64,000 nt of DNA from Lacticaseibacillus porcinae (GTDB taxonomy: Bacteria; Bacillota; Bacilli; Lactobacillales; Lactobacillaceae): NCBI RefSeq assembly GCF_003946305.1, contig NZ_RHNS01000007.1, positions 1-64,000 of the forward strand, given 5' to 3'. Below the pieces are notes generated by a model. It saw only the letters and a list, made by a program, of their open reading frames with translations, searched no databases and was not told the DNA's origin. Positions 16,887-25,905 of the stretch are shown here, piece after piece. Numbering within the stretch: the first letter of the stretch is position 1; every line of letters starts with the position of its first letter. Both the position numbers and the translations under genes were made by a program.

Positions 16887-17831
16887 GTTGAGGACGACCA
16901 CTTTTCCGAAGCTGTGCGCACTATCTAAATAGGCTTGTGCGTCAGCGGTGTGCGCCAAATCAAAGACTTTTTCAGGTGTGACATCGATTTGGCTGACAGC
17001 GATAATATCCAGCAGCGCTTGCAGCTTTGCTTCCGTAATGCTTTCAGATGAAAAAGCCGTTAAGAAGCCATCCATTGGCAAGCTCCCAATCGGATCAAAA
17101 TCAGTCGACCACACCCCGCCAAGTTCTCCCGTCACACACAAAATCGATGCTTTTTTCATGGCTTTGAGCGTGTCTGTCATGGTCAGTGGGCCGATCAACT
17201 CGATGCCTTTGTCCGCTACTGCCGTGAGATCGAGATGGTTATCCACATCTTGGACAACTTGATCAAAACCCACTGCTTTAAGTTGTGCCGCCTTTGCTAA
17301 ATTGCGCGTCGTCCCGATCACGGACCCGACGCCCATGGCTTTGGCTAACTTCACAATTGCCACCCCAACACCACTGGTTGCGCCGCGCACCAACAACGTA
17401 TCATCTGACTGTAGATCCAGTTTCAACAGCGACCCATAAGCGGTGAAAAAGGTTTCTGGAATTGCCGCGAGGTCGGCCCAAGGCAAATCAGTGGTAACAG
17501 GATACAATTGTTCATTAGGAACTAACGTATATTCCGCATAACTCCCATTAAATTGACGTCCCAAACCGCCCATTAACGTGATCACCTTTTGTCCGACTGG
17601 CAGGCGCTTGGTATCAGTCGTTTCTGAAATCATACCGACACCTTCAATGCCTAAGATCCGCGGCAATTTCACTGAAGGTGACCAACCATTGCGGGTGAAG
17701 ATCTCCGAGCGATTGATCCCAAAGCCTTTTACTTTCATCAGCGACCAACCTGGACGCACTTGCGGTGTTGGCACTTCTTCATAACTTAACACTTCAGCGT
17801 TTCCTGGTTGACGCAAGACAATGGCTTTCAT
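16884..17831 (-). CDS. Zinc-independent alcohol dehydrogenase / quinone oxidoreductase family protein (MDR superfamily)
   Basis: 315 residues from ATG 17831 (MKAIVLRQPGNAEVLSYEEVPTP, the family's usual beginning). GroES-like N-terminal domain, then a Rossmann domain with LVRGATSGVGVAIVKLAKAMG. The structural-zinc Cys cluster of true alcohol dehydrogenases is missing, as in NADPH:quinone reductases. Likely an NADPH-dependent reductase of quinones or enones. Confidence 0.88.
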   Translation of the reverse strand: MKAIVLRQPGNAEVLSYEEVPTPQVRPGWSLMKVKGFGINRSEIFTRNGWSPSVKLPRILGIEGVGMISETTDTKRLPVGQKVITLMGGLGRQFNGSYAEYTLVPNEQLYPVTTDLPWADLAAIPETFFTAYGSLLKLDLQSDDTLLVRGATSGVGVAIVKLAKAMGVGSVIGTTRNLAKAAQLKAVGFDQVVQDVDNHLDLTAVADKGIELIGPLTMTDTLKAMKKASILCVTGELGGVWSTDFDPIGSLPMDGFLTAFSSESITEAKLQALLDIIAVSQIDVTPEKVFDLAHTADAQAYLDSAHSFGKVVVLN

Positions 17832-17863
17832 GATGATCACATACTCCTTTTTTACAATCATAA

Positions 17864-17908
17864 CGCCCTTGCACCAAATGTCTAGACATTTGACGCAAGG
17901 GCGTTATG
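17864..17908. other. Long hairpin between the AI-2E transporter gene and the oxidoreductase gene
   Basis: AACGCCCTTGC and GCAAGGGCGTT enclose a second inverted repeat AAATGTCTAGACATTT. No T run follows on the minus strand, so it is not a classic terminator. It lies just ahead of the oxidoreductase ribosome binding site and could be an operator or an mRNA structure. Confidence 0.55.
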
Positions 17909-18919
17909 TTAGTCTTCTTCGATTTTTTTGACGCCAATGATATCTAACAAGAAGGTAAAAATCGGGATCCCAACGATCAAACCCCAAGTCCCAAAAATTT
18001 CTTCACCTAGCAGCAACACCACAAAGGTGAAAAACGCTGGCAACTTGGTGCGACTGGACATGAATTTCGGATTCAGCACGTAAGCTTCTAGGGCGTGAAT
18101 CGCCAAGATCATAATAATGATCGTGATGACCCCTTGCAACCCATCGACGGTAAAGGCGATGATTGCAAGCGGAATGGTTGAAATGAATGCCCCTGCCACT
18201 GGGATCAACGAAAGAATAAATACCATGATCGCAAGCGTGGGGATATTTGGCATTTTCAAGAAGATCAAGGTGATCGTGGTGATCGTGGTGTTGACGATAG
18301 CGATCACGATTTGCGCTTCGATCACCACCCCGAAGGTATCGATGAACTTGTCAGCGAAGAATTTCAAATCCGCGAAGTACCAGCCAAATGGCGAGCGCAA
18401 AAACATGTTCCCGAATTTTTTTAACGAGTCGATTTCCACCGTGAAGAAGAAACTGAGGATCAACGACAAGAAGAACGTCACACCCATCGCGCCGATCGAC
18501 CCGACATATTCAAGGATACCGCCGAGCCATTTTTGAATTTGCGTTTTCAAATTCATTTGGTCGATCGATTGCAAGATCCACTGAATCGTTTTGTTATTGT
18601 CAAAGCTCCCAGAATTGTAAAACTTCATCACCGAATTAAACGAGCTGACCGATTGGTTGATGATCTCTGGGACGTAATGAATCAACACGTAACTGACACC
18701 GGCGATGATCAACAGATATAGCGGCGCGACCACCACCACTGCCGGCACGTGCACATATTTGCGGACCAAGTTGATGGCGCGCGTCACCAGGAAGGCGAAG
18801 ATGAACGTTAACAAAATGGTGCTCATGATGCTACGCGCTAACCACAACACCAACACGACGCTGGCTAATACCACGCCGCGGCGCACCGGGGTGTTGCGCA
18901 AAAACTTTTCGTATGTCAT
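17909..18919 (-). CDS. AI-2E family transporter (UPF0118)
   Basis: 336 residues with about eight membrane helices, including the paired N-terminal helices, a long extracytosolic stretch, and the C-terminal block PVAGAFISTIPLAIIAF ... ILAIHALEAYVLNPKFMSSR that defines the family. Members export autoinducer-2 or act as Na+/H+ antiporters; which applies here is unknown. ATG 18919 follows GGAGG; a TATAAT box is at about 18943-18948. Confidence 0.88.
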   Translation of the reverse strand: MTYEKFLRNTPVRRGVVLASVVLVLWLARSIMSTILLTFIFAFLVTRAINLVRKYVHVPAVVVVAPLYLLIIAGVSYVLIHYVPEIINQSVSSFNSVMKFYNSGSFDNNKTIQWILQSIDQMNLKTQIQKWLGGILEYVGSIGAMGVTFFLSLILSFFFTVEIDSLKKFGNMFLRSPFGWYFADLKFFADKFIDTFGVVIEAQIVIAIVNTTITTITLIFLKMPNIPTLAIMVFILSLIPVAGAFISTIPLAIIAFTVDGLQGVITIIIMILAIHALEAYVLNPKFMSSRTKLPAFFTFVVLLLGEEIFGTWGLIVGIPIFTFLLDIIGVKKIEED

Positions 18920-19015
18920 CTGACGCCTCCTTGTTAGGGTTTTATTATACCATTGACTTTCGCGATTCTAGAATTCAATTGCAACAATTTGCAGTTTGTC
19001 GTGTGGTAGCAAAGC

Positions 19016-19338
19016 AGTGATTTGAAGTGGCGACTCCAGCTGACTCGCCGTTACACAAACCACTGCCACCTGATAGCTACGAAACATGTGATCACGACAT
19101 TAGCATGATATTTCGTCTGATGAAGTTGTCATAATGTCGCATTTTTGATTTGTGGGCTAGCGATATCAACAAAGAAAAGCTGTGGGCGGAGATGAGTTGT
19201 CAGAACAGAGGTGAATTGGACAATTGCCTGTGGCAGAAGCTCCTCGAACGCTCTTTGTTCGAGAGCTGGCGCCGGCCGCACTGGCAACTTGTTCAATTCA
19301 CCGTCGTGGCGCCAACTCAGCGGAGCCCACAGCTTTTC
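19016..19338 (-). repeat. Composite palindromic element, copy 2 (inverted orientation, B-shell partial)
   Basis: Read on the minus strand: A-shell arms GAAAAGCTGTGGGC (19174-19187 on +) with GCCCACAGCTTTTC (19325-19338), then the linker with ATGTTTCGTAGC (ends about 19077), then a truncated B-shell ending GTGATTTGAAGTGG (19017-19030 on +). The A core differs from copy 1, with a CTCGAAC/GTTCGAG hairpin. It fills most of the 18920-19396 gap; no gene is seen there. Confidence 0.8.
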
Positions 19339-19396
19339 GAACCGCTTGGCAATGAGTAAATAAAAAGGACAAGACGTTTTGTCTTGCCCTCACTTG

Positions 19397-20092
19397 TTAA
19401 TCAAAGACTTTTAAGGCTGATTTGGTGGCATCAGTGGTTTGCGTTAAGCTTCCTTGAACGACGATGCGATTGGTTTCACCTTCTGTCGCAGACGCACAAG
19501 TGATCAAAGTGACCAGCGTTTTGCCTGCGACGTCATCGATCCACTGGACCTGCGTTTCATTAACAGTCGTCTTGGTGGTCACGGTGTAGGTGTAAACCTT
19601 ACTCATATCAGTTAAATACAATTTGTTGCCGACTTGGACGTTTTTCAACGGTGAAAACAAAATGCCTTGATTGGTCATATAGTGCCCAGCTAACGCGTAG
19701 TTGCCTTGCCCCAACGTTTGATCCGCCTTCATGGTGCCAGCGCCTGTGGACAAGTTCTCATTGGACAAGCCTTTGAGGATCGGCAAGCGCATGTTGACAG
19801 CCGGAATTGAGATCTTGCCGATCGCGTTGCGGTAATTGGCCGTTGTTGCCGCCTTGGCCACATGTTGGACATCTAAAGCTTTCACAGACTTGAAATCAAA
19901 GTTGCCTTTAGATTTTTCGTTTTTCTTGACCGATTTGACGTCGATGGTTTGCATCGTGCGTTGTGATAAATGATCGACCACAAATAATTTGATCTGCTCA
20001 TTAAATACCAACGCCAAGCCAATCAATAAACCGATGATCAACAGCACGCGCACAAGCCAAACGCGGCCTTGCTTTGCTTTTGTTTTCGCCAT
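19397..20092 (-). CDS. srtA: Class A sortase
   Basis: 231 residues. One N-terminal membrane anchor (about 10-28), then the sortase beta-barrel with the catalytic triad: His about 137 in LAGHYM, Cys about 199 in TLVTLITC, Arg about 209 in NRIVVQG. It anchors LPxTG proteins, such as the adhesin at the left edge, to peptidoglycan. Start behind GGAGGTAACTC. Directly downstream (33 bp) of a secreted sortase-like gene, so probably the same operon. Confidence 0.93.
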   Translation of the reverse strand: MAKTKAKQGRVWLVRVLLIIGLLIGLALVFNEQIKLFVVDHLSQRTMQTIDVKSVKKNEKSKGNFDFKSVKALDVQHVAKAATTANYRNAIGKISIPAVNMRLPILKGLSNENLSTGAGTMKADQTLGQGNYALAGHYMTNQGILFSPLKNVQVGNKLYLTDMSKVYTYTVTTKTTVNETQVQWIDDVAGKTLVTLITCASATEGETNRIVVQGSLTQTTDATKSALKVFD

Positions 20093-20125
20093 GAGTTACC
20101 TCCGAATAACATCATTGTACCTGAT

Positions 20126-20833
20126 TCAATGAGCAAATACGATCAATTTGTCTGAAGCGTTAACAGAACTTTGCAAAACGATCCTTTCAGCATTCCCACG
20201 TTCTGTGATGCTTGGATACAAGTCAACACCAGCTTGAGTATAGCCCAAGGCATTCACCACCGCGATTTTATCCACATGGTAAGTGAAGGCACGGTTAGCA
20301 GCATCTGTGACTTTGAGCGCATTGCCGACTTTCAACAATTTATTTTGGACAAAAACCCCTGGGTTATGCCCAATAAACTGCGTATTTTGATGATCTGTTC
20401 CTGAAAATAACACATTGCCGCCCCAAGTTTGAGCAGTGAGCGCTGGCGCTTTGGTCACCGTCATGTTGCCTTTGATATAAGGCACTGCTGATTGCAAAAA
20501 GTAGATCATGTTGGCGCGTTGTTTCAACGCGTAATTGGCAACAACGTGTAACGCGATGGTTTTAGTTGCCACCGTGCGATCTGTGGCAATGACCTTCACG
20601 CCGATGGTTAAATTCTGTGGTGCCGCCAACACTGGTGGTGCCGTGGTCAGCGTCACTGACTGAATTTTATTGCTGGCATAGCTCGTTTTCACTAAACTCT
20701 TCAAGTTAAGCGCTGCATCAACGGGTGACGAGATGCTAGTGCTGGTGATTTTCACCGCAGCATTCACGGCCTGCGTTTGAAAACCAATGATCCCCAAGAC
20801 AACCAACAAGAACCCAAGTAAAACTTTTCTCAT
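20126..20833 (-). CDS. Secreted sortase-like protein with catalytic Cys replaced by Ser
   Basis: 235 residues from ATG 20833 (GGGAG, 8-nt spacing). Signal peptide about 1-25 (LLGFLLVVLGIIGFQTQAVNA). The C-terminal ~85 residues align with those of the secreted protein at 60901-61773: IGHN vs AGHA, LKVGNALKVTDAANRAFTYHV vs the VGSQVSVTDADGNARTYTV strand pair, and ERIVLQSS...IVFAH vs AVVLQTC...IVWAH. The His (about 156) is kept, but the catalytic Cys is Ser (about 223) and the Arg position is Leu next to a Lys. It is therefore either catalytically dead or altered. Located immediately upstream of srtA. Confidence 0.75.
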   Translation of the reverse strand: MRKVLLGFLLVVLGIIGFQTQAVNAAVKITSTSISSPVDAALNLKSLVKTSYASNKIQSVTLTTAPPVLAAPQNLTIGVKVIATDRTVATKTIALHVVANYALKQRANMIYFLQSAVPYIKGNMTVTKAPALTAQTWGGNVLFSGTDHQNTQFIGHNPGVFVQNKLLKVGNALKVTDAANRAFTYHVDKIAVVNALGYTQAGVDLYPSITERGNAERIVLQSSVNASDKLIVFAH

Positions 20834-20905
20834 GGTGAACACTCCCTTGTCACCACTTCGCCACCACTTACATTGTACAAGTGATATGACTAAAAACGCA
20901 ACTTT

Positions 20906-21631
20906 TTAGTCCGAGTCGACTTCTTCAAATGGTAGCCCTTCGTCAAAGCGCACGACATGAGCTAAATCGATATGATCAGGTCCCACATCACAAGCGATTG
21001 CTAACACTTGCACACCTGCTGCTTTCGCGTTGGTAATTGCCGGTGCCAGTTCGGGAAAGCGTGCTTTGTAAATGGTCATGTCTTCGATCCCAGACAATTG
21101 CACCACAAAAATCAAATAACTGGCGATCCCTTCTTGTTGCGCCATGGTCAAGGTATGGACATGTTTCAACCCGCGCGTGGTAGGCGCATCAGGAAAGGCT
21201 GCATGTACGCCATTCGCTAAAGTCACACCTTTAGTTTCTGCAAACCATTGTGCACCGGTTGCATCAACACCAGCAAAATCTAATCGTGAATCACGCCAAG
21301 TAGTTTCTGGGTGCACCGTCAAAGGCGCTTGCATCCCTGGCAAGGTCAAACTACCATCACGCAATGCCGCATTCACCACGCGATTCGGTGCTAAGCTATC
21401 AATATTGATCCAGCGGCCATCGCGGGCAACGGCGAGAATATCATAAGGCGTTTTGCGATCAGGATTTGCTGCTTTTTTTATACTGATGTCATGTCCTGGC
21501 ACTAACAATTCCTTATTACGACCGGTATTGGATAAATGGGCCAACACCACTTCACCGTTTAAGTCGACTTGCACCGTGAAGCGACTGATACGCTTGATCA
21601 CCTGTCCAATTTCAACATTTTCGTATTGCAT
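20906..21631 (-). CDS. sfsA: SfsA family DNA-binding/nuclease-like protein (sugar fermentation stimulation protein homologue)
   Basis: 241 residues from ATG 21631 (GGAGG, 5-nt spacing). OB-like N-terminal domain (VQVDLNGEVVLAHLSNTGRNKELLVPG), then the PD-(D/E)xK-like core with DFAGVDATGAQWFAETKGVTL, the family hallmark E-x-K. E. coli SfsA binds DNA; its physiological role is poorly known. Monocistronic here, between srtA operon and uspA. Confidence 0.92.
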   Translation of the reverse strand: MQYENVEIGQVIKRISRFTVQVDLNGEVVLAHLSNTGRNKELLVPGHDISIKKAANPDRKTPYDILAVARDGRWINIDSLAPNRVVNAALRDGSLTLPGMQAPLTVHPETTWRDSRLDFAGVDATGAQWFAETKGVTLANGVHAAFPDAPTTRGLKHVHTLTMAQQEGIASYLIFVVQLSGIEDMTIYKARFPELAPAITNAKAAGVQVLAIACDVGPDHIDLAHVVRFDEGLPFEEVDSD

Positions 21632-21643
21632 ATTCCCTCCATT

Positions 21644-21671
21644 AAAAAAAGCCAAGACAACTTGGCTTTTT
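21644..21671 (-). terminator. Rho-independent terminator of uspA
   Basis: AAAAAGCCAAG/CTTGGCTTTTTTT, 9 nt after the uspA stop, on the minus strand. Confidence 0.8.
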
Positions 21672-21679
21672 GAAAAAAA

Positions 21680-22141
21680 TCAACGAACGATGATCACGCT
21701 AGCTTCTGCTTCACGGACGATTTCACCAGCCACATGACCGATGTGTAATTTCCCGCGGCGAATGTGTGACCCTAAAATAATCAAATCAGGCTTAAACGCT
21801 GGCAAGATCTCATCTAAGATCACATGCGCCGGCTTGCCTTCACCGATCAATGGTTGTACATCTTGCGCGCCAAAGGCTTGAGCCTTTTCCACATAGGTAT
21901 TTAAATGCGCGGCAATATCGCTACGCCGGTCGCTTAATAAATCAGGCGAAAGGGATTGATAAATATTTAAGTCACCAGTTTCCAAAACCGACACAATACC
22001 CAACGGGATCGCATAGATTTTAGCCAACGTGCAAGCATAGTTGAAGGCTTTGCGCGAGGAGTCGTCGTCATCGTCGTCGACAGCCAGCAATAAGCGGTTG
22101 TAGTGCATGGATTCAACTTCAAAATCTTCTTCAGTCGCCAT
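21680..22141 (-). CDS. Universal stress protein UspA family
   Basis: 153 residues, single Usp domain. N-terminal YNRLLLAVDDDDDDSS and the nucleotide-binding G-2x-G-9x-G-S/T-like block GSHIRRGKLHIGHVAGEIVREAEASVIIVR. The acidic DDDDDD run after beta1 is unusual. Start ATG 22141 behind TAGGAGG. Function in stress adaptation is general family knowledge. Confidence 0.9.
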   Translation of the reverse strand: MATEEDFEVESMHYNRLLLAVDDDDDDSSRKAFNYACTLAKIYAIPLGIVSVLETGDLNIYQSLSPDLLSDRRSDIAAHLNTYVEKAQAFGAQDVQPLIGEGKPAHVILDEILPAFKPDLIILGSHIRRGKLHIGHVAGEIVREAEASVIIVR

Positions 22142-22236
22142 GGTGATGCCTCCTAGTTTTAGGTAATCCTAACAAATATCATTATACCCGCCTGCCCCAC
22201 TAAAATGCAAGAGCTTACACAACTGCCTCGCGGCAC

Positions 22237-22760
22237 GAAAATCTGTGGGCTCCGATAAAAAGCGTTCCGGCGGGCTAGTCATGGAACGCTATGACGTTCG
22301 TCGGAGCTAACTTTGCATTCGCTACGCTCATAACCGCAAAGTGGATCTCCTTCTCACTGGGCTCTAAGCGATAAATCGCTAAGAGCCCCACGGCTGATGA
22401 CCAGCCCGCCTTCACGCTTTTTATCTCCGCTCACAGATTTTCTTTGTTGACGTCGCTAGCGTACAAATCAAATAGGCGGACGTTGGCCATTAATTCGAGC
22501 ATCGTATTAACGTCGACATGGCGCCGATCATAGCCACCAGGTAACCGTCGGATAGCGTAGTGGAAGTGATTTGAAATGGGGACGGAAGCTGGCTGCCGAT
22601 GCATATTGAGAATGTTATTAGCGACTTGTCGCTTACAACATTCCGCAGTTCGAAATCCGGCGAGTGGGGAGCGCAGCGACACATCTCGGCTAGTTCGGCT
22701 TCGGACCCTCTATATGCGTCGGCGGTCAGCTGGAGTCCCCATTTCAAATCACTGAAACGG
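22237..22760 (+). repeat. Composite palindromic element, copy 3 (A-shell + linker + B-shell)
   Basis: A-shell 22237-22442 (GAAAATCTGTGGGC / GCTCACAGATTTTC) with core hairpin GGGCTC-TAAGCGATAAATCGCTAAG-AGCCC. B-shell with GTGATTTGAAATGGGGA (22566-22582) perfectly complementary to 22736-22752 and a core hairpin GAATGTTATTAGCG / CGCTTACAACATTC. Occupies nearly all of the gap 22142-22765, which contains no credible gene. Confidence 0.85.
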
Positions 22761-22765
22761 CCACA

Positions 22766-24025
22766 TTAAGCGTCGCCTTTGTTTTCAGCGAAGAATTGCT
22801 TGTAGCGGCCCACATAGTTGTGGAACATGTACTTCATCAAGACCCAACGCTTCAACGACATGTCTTTGTTGTAGAAGACTGTGGTCCCAAAGCGCCCTTC
22901 TTTTAACAATTCAAGCGCTTGTTGCTTGTATTCATTGTCTTTGGCATAAGTCTTAAACACAGACTTCGGGACACCCAACCATAATTGGTGCTTGGATGTA
23001 TCTTGGTTGCCATAAACCGTTGGGGCATCAGCTAATTCGCCAGTGATGTAATCTTTAACTGGCCATTGCGCTAAGTTATAGCCGTTCAAGGTGACAAAGA
23101 AGCTGGAGCGACCTTGGCGAATGTTGATTTCAAACAGCTTGAAACTTTGATCGCGTTCATCGTATTTCATATCGAAGTTGGCAAAGCCGGTGAACTTGAT
23201 GTCTTCAAGGAACTTTTGCATGCGATCATACACATCTTGATTAAATTCAGGAATGATCGCCACATAGTTCCCGATCGCAGCAGGCGTTGGGTCTTCAAGC
23301 AACGGATGGCCTAAGCACATCATTTTCACTTTGTGGTTCTGATCGACATAAGCGTTTAATACCCGCATGTGGGAGTCATCACCTGGTACAAAGTCTTGCA
23401 AGATCAAGTCGCTGGTGTAGCCATTGTCGTAGATTTTGGCAATGATAGTGTTGAGTTCCACTTGTGAATGAATGGTGAACGCTTTTTTGCGGCCTTCAAA
23501 ATGGATCAACAACCATTCCACAGAGTTCGTTGGCTTCAACGCCACTGGGAAAGCAAATGGCGTGGAGATCTGGGCGTCTGCTTCATACATGGCTTTGGTG
23601 ATGATCTTCGTCTTTGGATATGGCAGATCATATTCGTCACAAACTTGATAGAAGCTTTCTTTAGAGTTCAAGCGCTTCAACAAGTCATAATCCACGTATG
23701 GGCAGACGAAAGTTTTCTCCAGTTCTGGCTTATGCTTGGAAACCAGTTCCGCATAGCCATCCCCGCAAGCGATCAAAATCACTTTGCCGGCGCGGTCTTG
23801 ATATTTCTCCGCGATTTTGTTCATGTGTTCAATAAACGTTGGATCCGAATCGAAATCTGGGATCAAATGCACATTAACGATTTTGGAAAAACGCGTCGGT
23901 GCGAGTTGCACTTTGGCATATACATCGACGACTTGCCCAGTGAGCTCATGAAAAGAACGCGCCATACCGTACACATTCATATCACTGCCTAACAGCACTG
24001 GGGTGAAACTTTGATTCTCTGACAT
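22766..24025 (-). CDS. D-aspartate ligase (ATP-grasp), cell-wall cross-bridge enzyme
   Basis: 419 residues, with ATP-grasp fold. It closely resembles the enterococcal D-aspartate ligase Asl as I remember it: VLLGSDMNVYGMARSF, QLAPTRFSKIVNVHLIPDFD, LIACGDGYAELVS, ILQDFVPGDDSHMRVLNAYV and GFANFDMKYDERD...FEINIRQGRSSFF. The enzyme adds D-Asp to the Lys side chain of UDP-MurNAc-pentapeptide, giving the D-Asx bridge of these lactobacilli. Start ATG 24025. Separated from the upstream dehydrogenase by a terminator, so independently transcribed. Confidence 0.88.
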   Translation of the reverse strand: MSENQSFTPVLLGSDMNVYGMARSFHELTGQVVDVYAKVQLAPTRFSKIVNVHLIPDFDSDPTFIEHMNKIAEKYQDRAGKVILIACGDGYAELVSKHKPELEKTFVCPYVDYDLLKRLNSKESFYQVCDEYDLPYPKTKIITKAMYEADAQISTPFAFPVALKPTNSVEWLLIHFEGRKKAFTIHSQVELNTIIAKIYDNGYTSDLILQDFVPGDDSHMRVLNAYVDQNHKVKMMCLGHPLLEDPTPAAIGNYVAIIPEFNQDVYDRMQKFLEDIKFTGFANFDMKYDERDQSFKLFEINIRQGRSSFFVTLNGYNLAQWPVKDYITGELADAPTVYGNQDTSKHQLWLGVPKSVFKTYAKDNEYKQQALELLKEGRFGTTVFYNKDMSLKRWVLMKYMFHNYVGRYKQFFAENKGDA

Positions 24026-24097
24026 CTATTCAGTCTCCTACTCATTTCGCCATATGACGGTTTCAAATCGCATTATACCACAGCCTTCCTGCCGCTC

Positions 24098-24130
24098 AAA
24101 AAAACGCCGCAACTCTACTGGGTTGCGACG
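24098..24130 (-). terminator. Rho-independent terminator
   Basis: CGTCGCAAC/GTTGCGGCG stem plus seven T on the minus strand after the D-hydroxyacid dehydrogenase gene. Confidence 0.85.
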
Positions 24131-24173
24131 CATTCTTAACCTAAATTTTATCGATGAACATGAATATTTACAT

Positions 24174-25166
24174 TTATGCCGTCACTTCATGTTCAGAAAC
24201 TTCGCCTTGCGCGATCACGTCGGCATCATGAAAAGCAATAGCGACCATGTTTTCCACTGCAGGCTTGGTGTAAAAGGCCATATGTGGCGATACGGAAACA
24301 TTCGGCATTTGCAACAGCTTCAACAACCGGGGATTGTCGACTGTTTGGCCTTTTAAGTTGTCGCCGAAAATCCCGTTTTCGCCTTCGATCGAATCGATCC
24401 CAGCTGCCGCGATTTGCTTAGTTTCCAAAGCATTGATCAAGGCATCAGTGTCATCGATGGGACCACGTGCACAATTCAAGAAAATCGCTGTGTTTTTCAT
24501 TTTGGCGAAGGCGTCAGCATCGATCAAATGATGCGTGGTGTCATCCAGTGGCGTATGGACGGTGACGATATCAGCGGTTTTCAACAAGGTGTCTTTGTCG
24601 ACATAAGTCAAAATATCGCTGAGTTCTGGGCGCTTGATGGGGTCATTGGCAATGATGGTCGCGCCTAATGCGTAAAACAGGCGCGCAACCGCAGACCCGA
24701 TCTTCCCGACGCCAATGATCCCGACAGTCAGCGTATGGATCTCATCAGCTTCTAAGCCGCCCCAAGAAAAGTCTCCTTGCAACATCCGCGCTTTTGATTC
24801 ATTCAAATGCCGCAATAACAACATCGCATGGGTTAAAGTCATTTCACCAACGGAACGTGGCGAATACGCTGGGACATTGGTGACTTTAATGCCATTGTCA
24901 GCCGCAGCCTTTAAGTCAATGATGTCATAGCCGGTGATCCGCAACGCGATATGTTTGATCCCAATGGCCGCAAGCTTTGCGTAATCATCAGGTGTGCCGA
25001 TCGCACCATGTTGCGCCAAACACAACACGTCGGCGCCTTTAAGGCTAGAAATATCAGCTGGGGTAAAATCATGGCTGACCGTTTCGACAGTCGCGTTGAT
25101 GGCCGCGGCGTTCTTCTTGATCGCAGCTTGTTCGTCAGGACGCACAGAATACATTTGAATCTTCAA
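24174..25166 (-). CDS. D-2-hydroxyacid dehydrogenase, D-lactate dehydrogenase type
   Basis: 330 residues. NAD-binding GxGxxG block VGIIGVGKIGSAVARL; catalytic Arg region NCARGPIDDTDAL; Glu in AGIDSIEGENGIFG; catalytic His in VSPHMAFYTK. This pattern, with 'H-M-A-F-Y-T', is typical of lactobacillal D-LDH and VanH-like enzymes rather than of phosphoglycerate dehydrogenase. Reduces pyruvate (or a 2-ketoacid) to the D-hydroxyacid. Begins with TTG 25166 behind GGAGG (7-nt spacing); an in-frame ATG lies four codons later. Confidence 0.88.
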   Translation of the reverse strand: MKIQMYSVRPDEQAAIKKNAAAINATVETVSHDFTPADISSLKGADVLCLAQHGAIGTPDDYAKLAAIGIKHIALRITGYDIIDLKAAADNGIKVTNVPAYSPRSVGEMTLTHAMLLLRHLNESKARMLQGDFSWGGLEADEIHTLTVGIIGVGKIGSAVARLFYALGATIIANDPIKRPELSDILTYVDKDTLLKTADIVTVHTPLDDTTHHLIDADAFAKMKNTAIFLNCARGPIDDTDALINALETKQIAAAGIDSIEGENGIFGDNLKGQTVDNPRLLKLLQMPNVSVSPHMAFYTKPAVENMVAIAFHDADVIAQGEVSEHEVTA

Positions 25167-25250
25167 GTGACAACCTCCAAATGAGAATATGATGAGATAA
25201 GCGTACCGCTTTCACCAAATTTGTCAAGACCAACGCGCCTGGCATCTTGC

Positions 25251-25405
25251 AGTGATTTGAAATAGGGACTCCAGCTGACTCGCCGCTACATAGTAAACGT
25301 CCAAGCGGTTGCTAGCCGAGATGTCTCGTACGTTCGTCACTCGCCGGATCTTCCTTTGTGGAACGTACTAGGCGGTAACACCAAAGTACCGGAGGCAAGT
25401 TGACA
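25251..25405 (-). repeat. Partial B-shell element
   Basis: GTGATTTGAAATAGGGACTCCAGC (begins 25252) is the conserved outer arm of the B-shell, followed by the H4-like core around 25295-25372. The matching outer arm is missing, so the copy is truncated. Confidence 0.65.
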
Positions 25406-25443
25406 TGCTAACTGAAAGATCCGTGTCAGATTATCTGTAAGCA

Positions 25444-25905
25444 TCAAAATAGGCTTCAAATCGTATACTTAACGATTCGAAGCCCTTAGGTTAAGGATGA
25501 ATATGATGTGACATTGTGGTTATCTAAAATAGGTTGTTACCTGTGCTTTCTAAAACTTATTCACTTGTACGAAACCGACGAGTGTAAAGTTACTTGATGT
25601 GGCCATTTAACCTGGCTCAGTTTGGTGACTAACATGCACCTGAGAACATCTATGGGAAACTCATGGTTTCGCTTGGAACGTAAAGTCTTGTTATTAGACT
25701 CGCGCCTCCGTGTTATTCAGATACTTTTTACAGTGTTGGAACTTGTACCTATACATATTGGTGGATCACATGGAACTCTTGTTACTGTGGAACTGGAAAG
25801 ACCTACTCTAATCGTTGTGTTGAACTGCATGTTGCACTTTCGAGCAAGTACATGAAGCTTGGAGCTGGAACTTTGCTTTCATATCCTTTCCTTAACCTTG
25901 ACTAA
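25444..25905 (-). ncRNA. Candidate catabolite-controlled non-coding RNA, ~450 nt, with five GUUCCA motifs
   Basis: AT-richer than its surroundings. Minus-strand promoter: TTGCAA (25929-25934), 17 bp, TATACT (25906-25911). A terminator hairpin GGCTTCGAATCGT/ACGATTTGAAGCC plus TATTTT ends at about 25444. The hexamer GTTCCA (TGGAAC on +) occurs at 25674-25679, 25737-25742, 25771-25776, 25788-25793 and 25866-25871. Short frames exist, e.g. a 24-codon ORF beginning ATGAAAGCAAAG close to the 5' end, but none looks convincing. Could be a regulatory RNA or a leader-peptide transcript. Family not recognised. Confidence 0.6.

Noticed and set aside
25622-25855. 77-codon plus-strand frame in the 25.4-25.9 kb region
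   Set aside because: No ribosome binding site, no recognisable product, and the promoter and terminator signals of the region point to the opposite strand.
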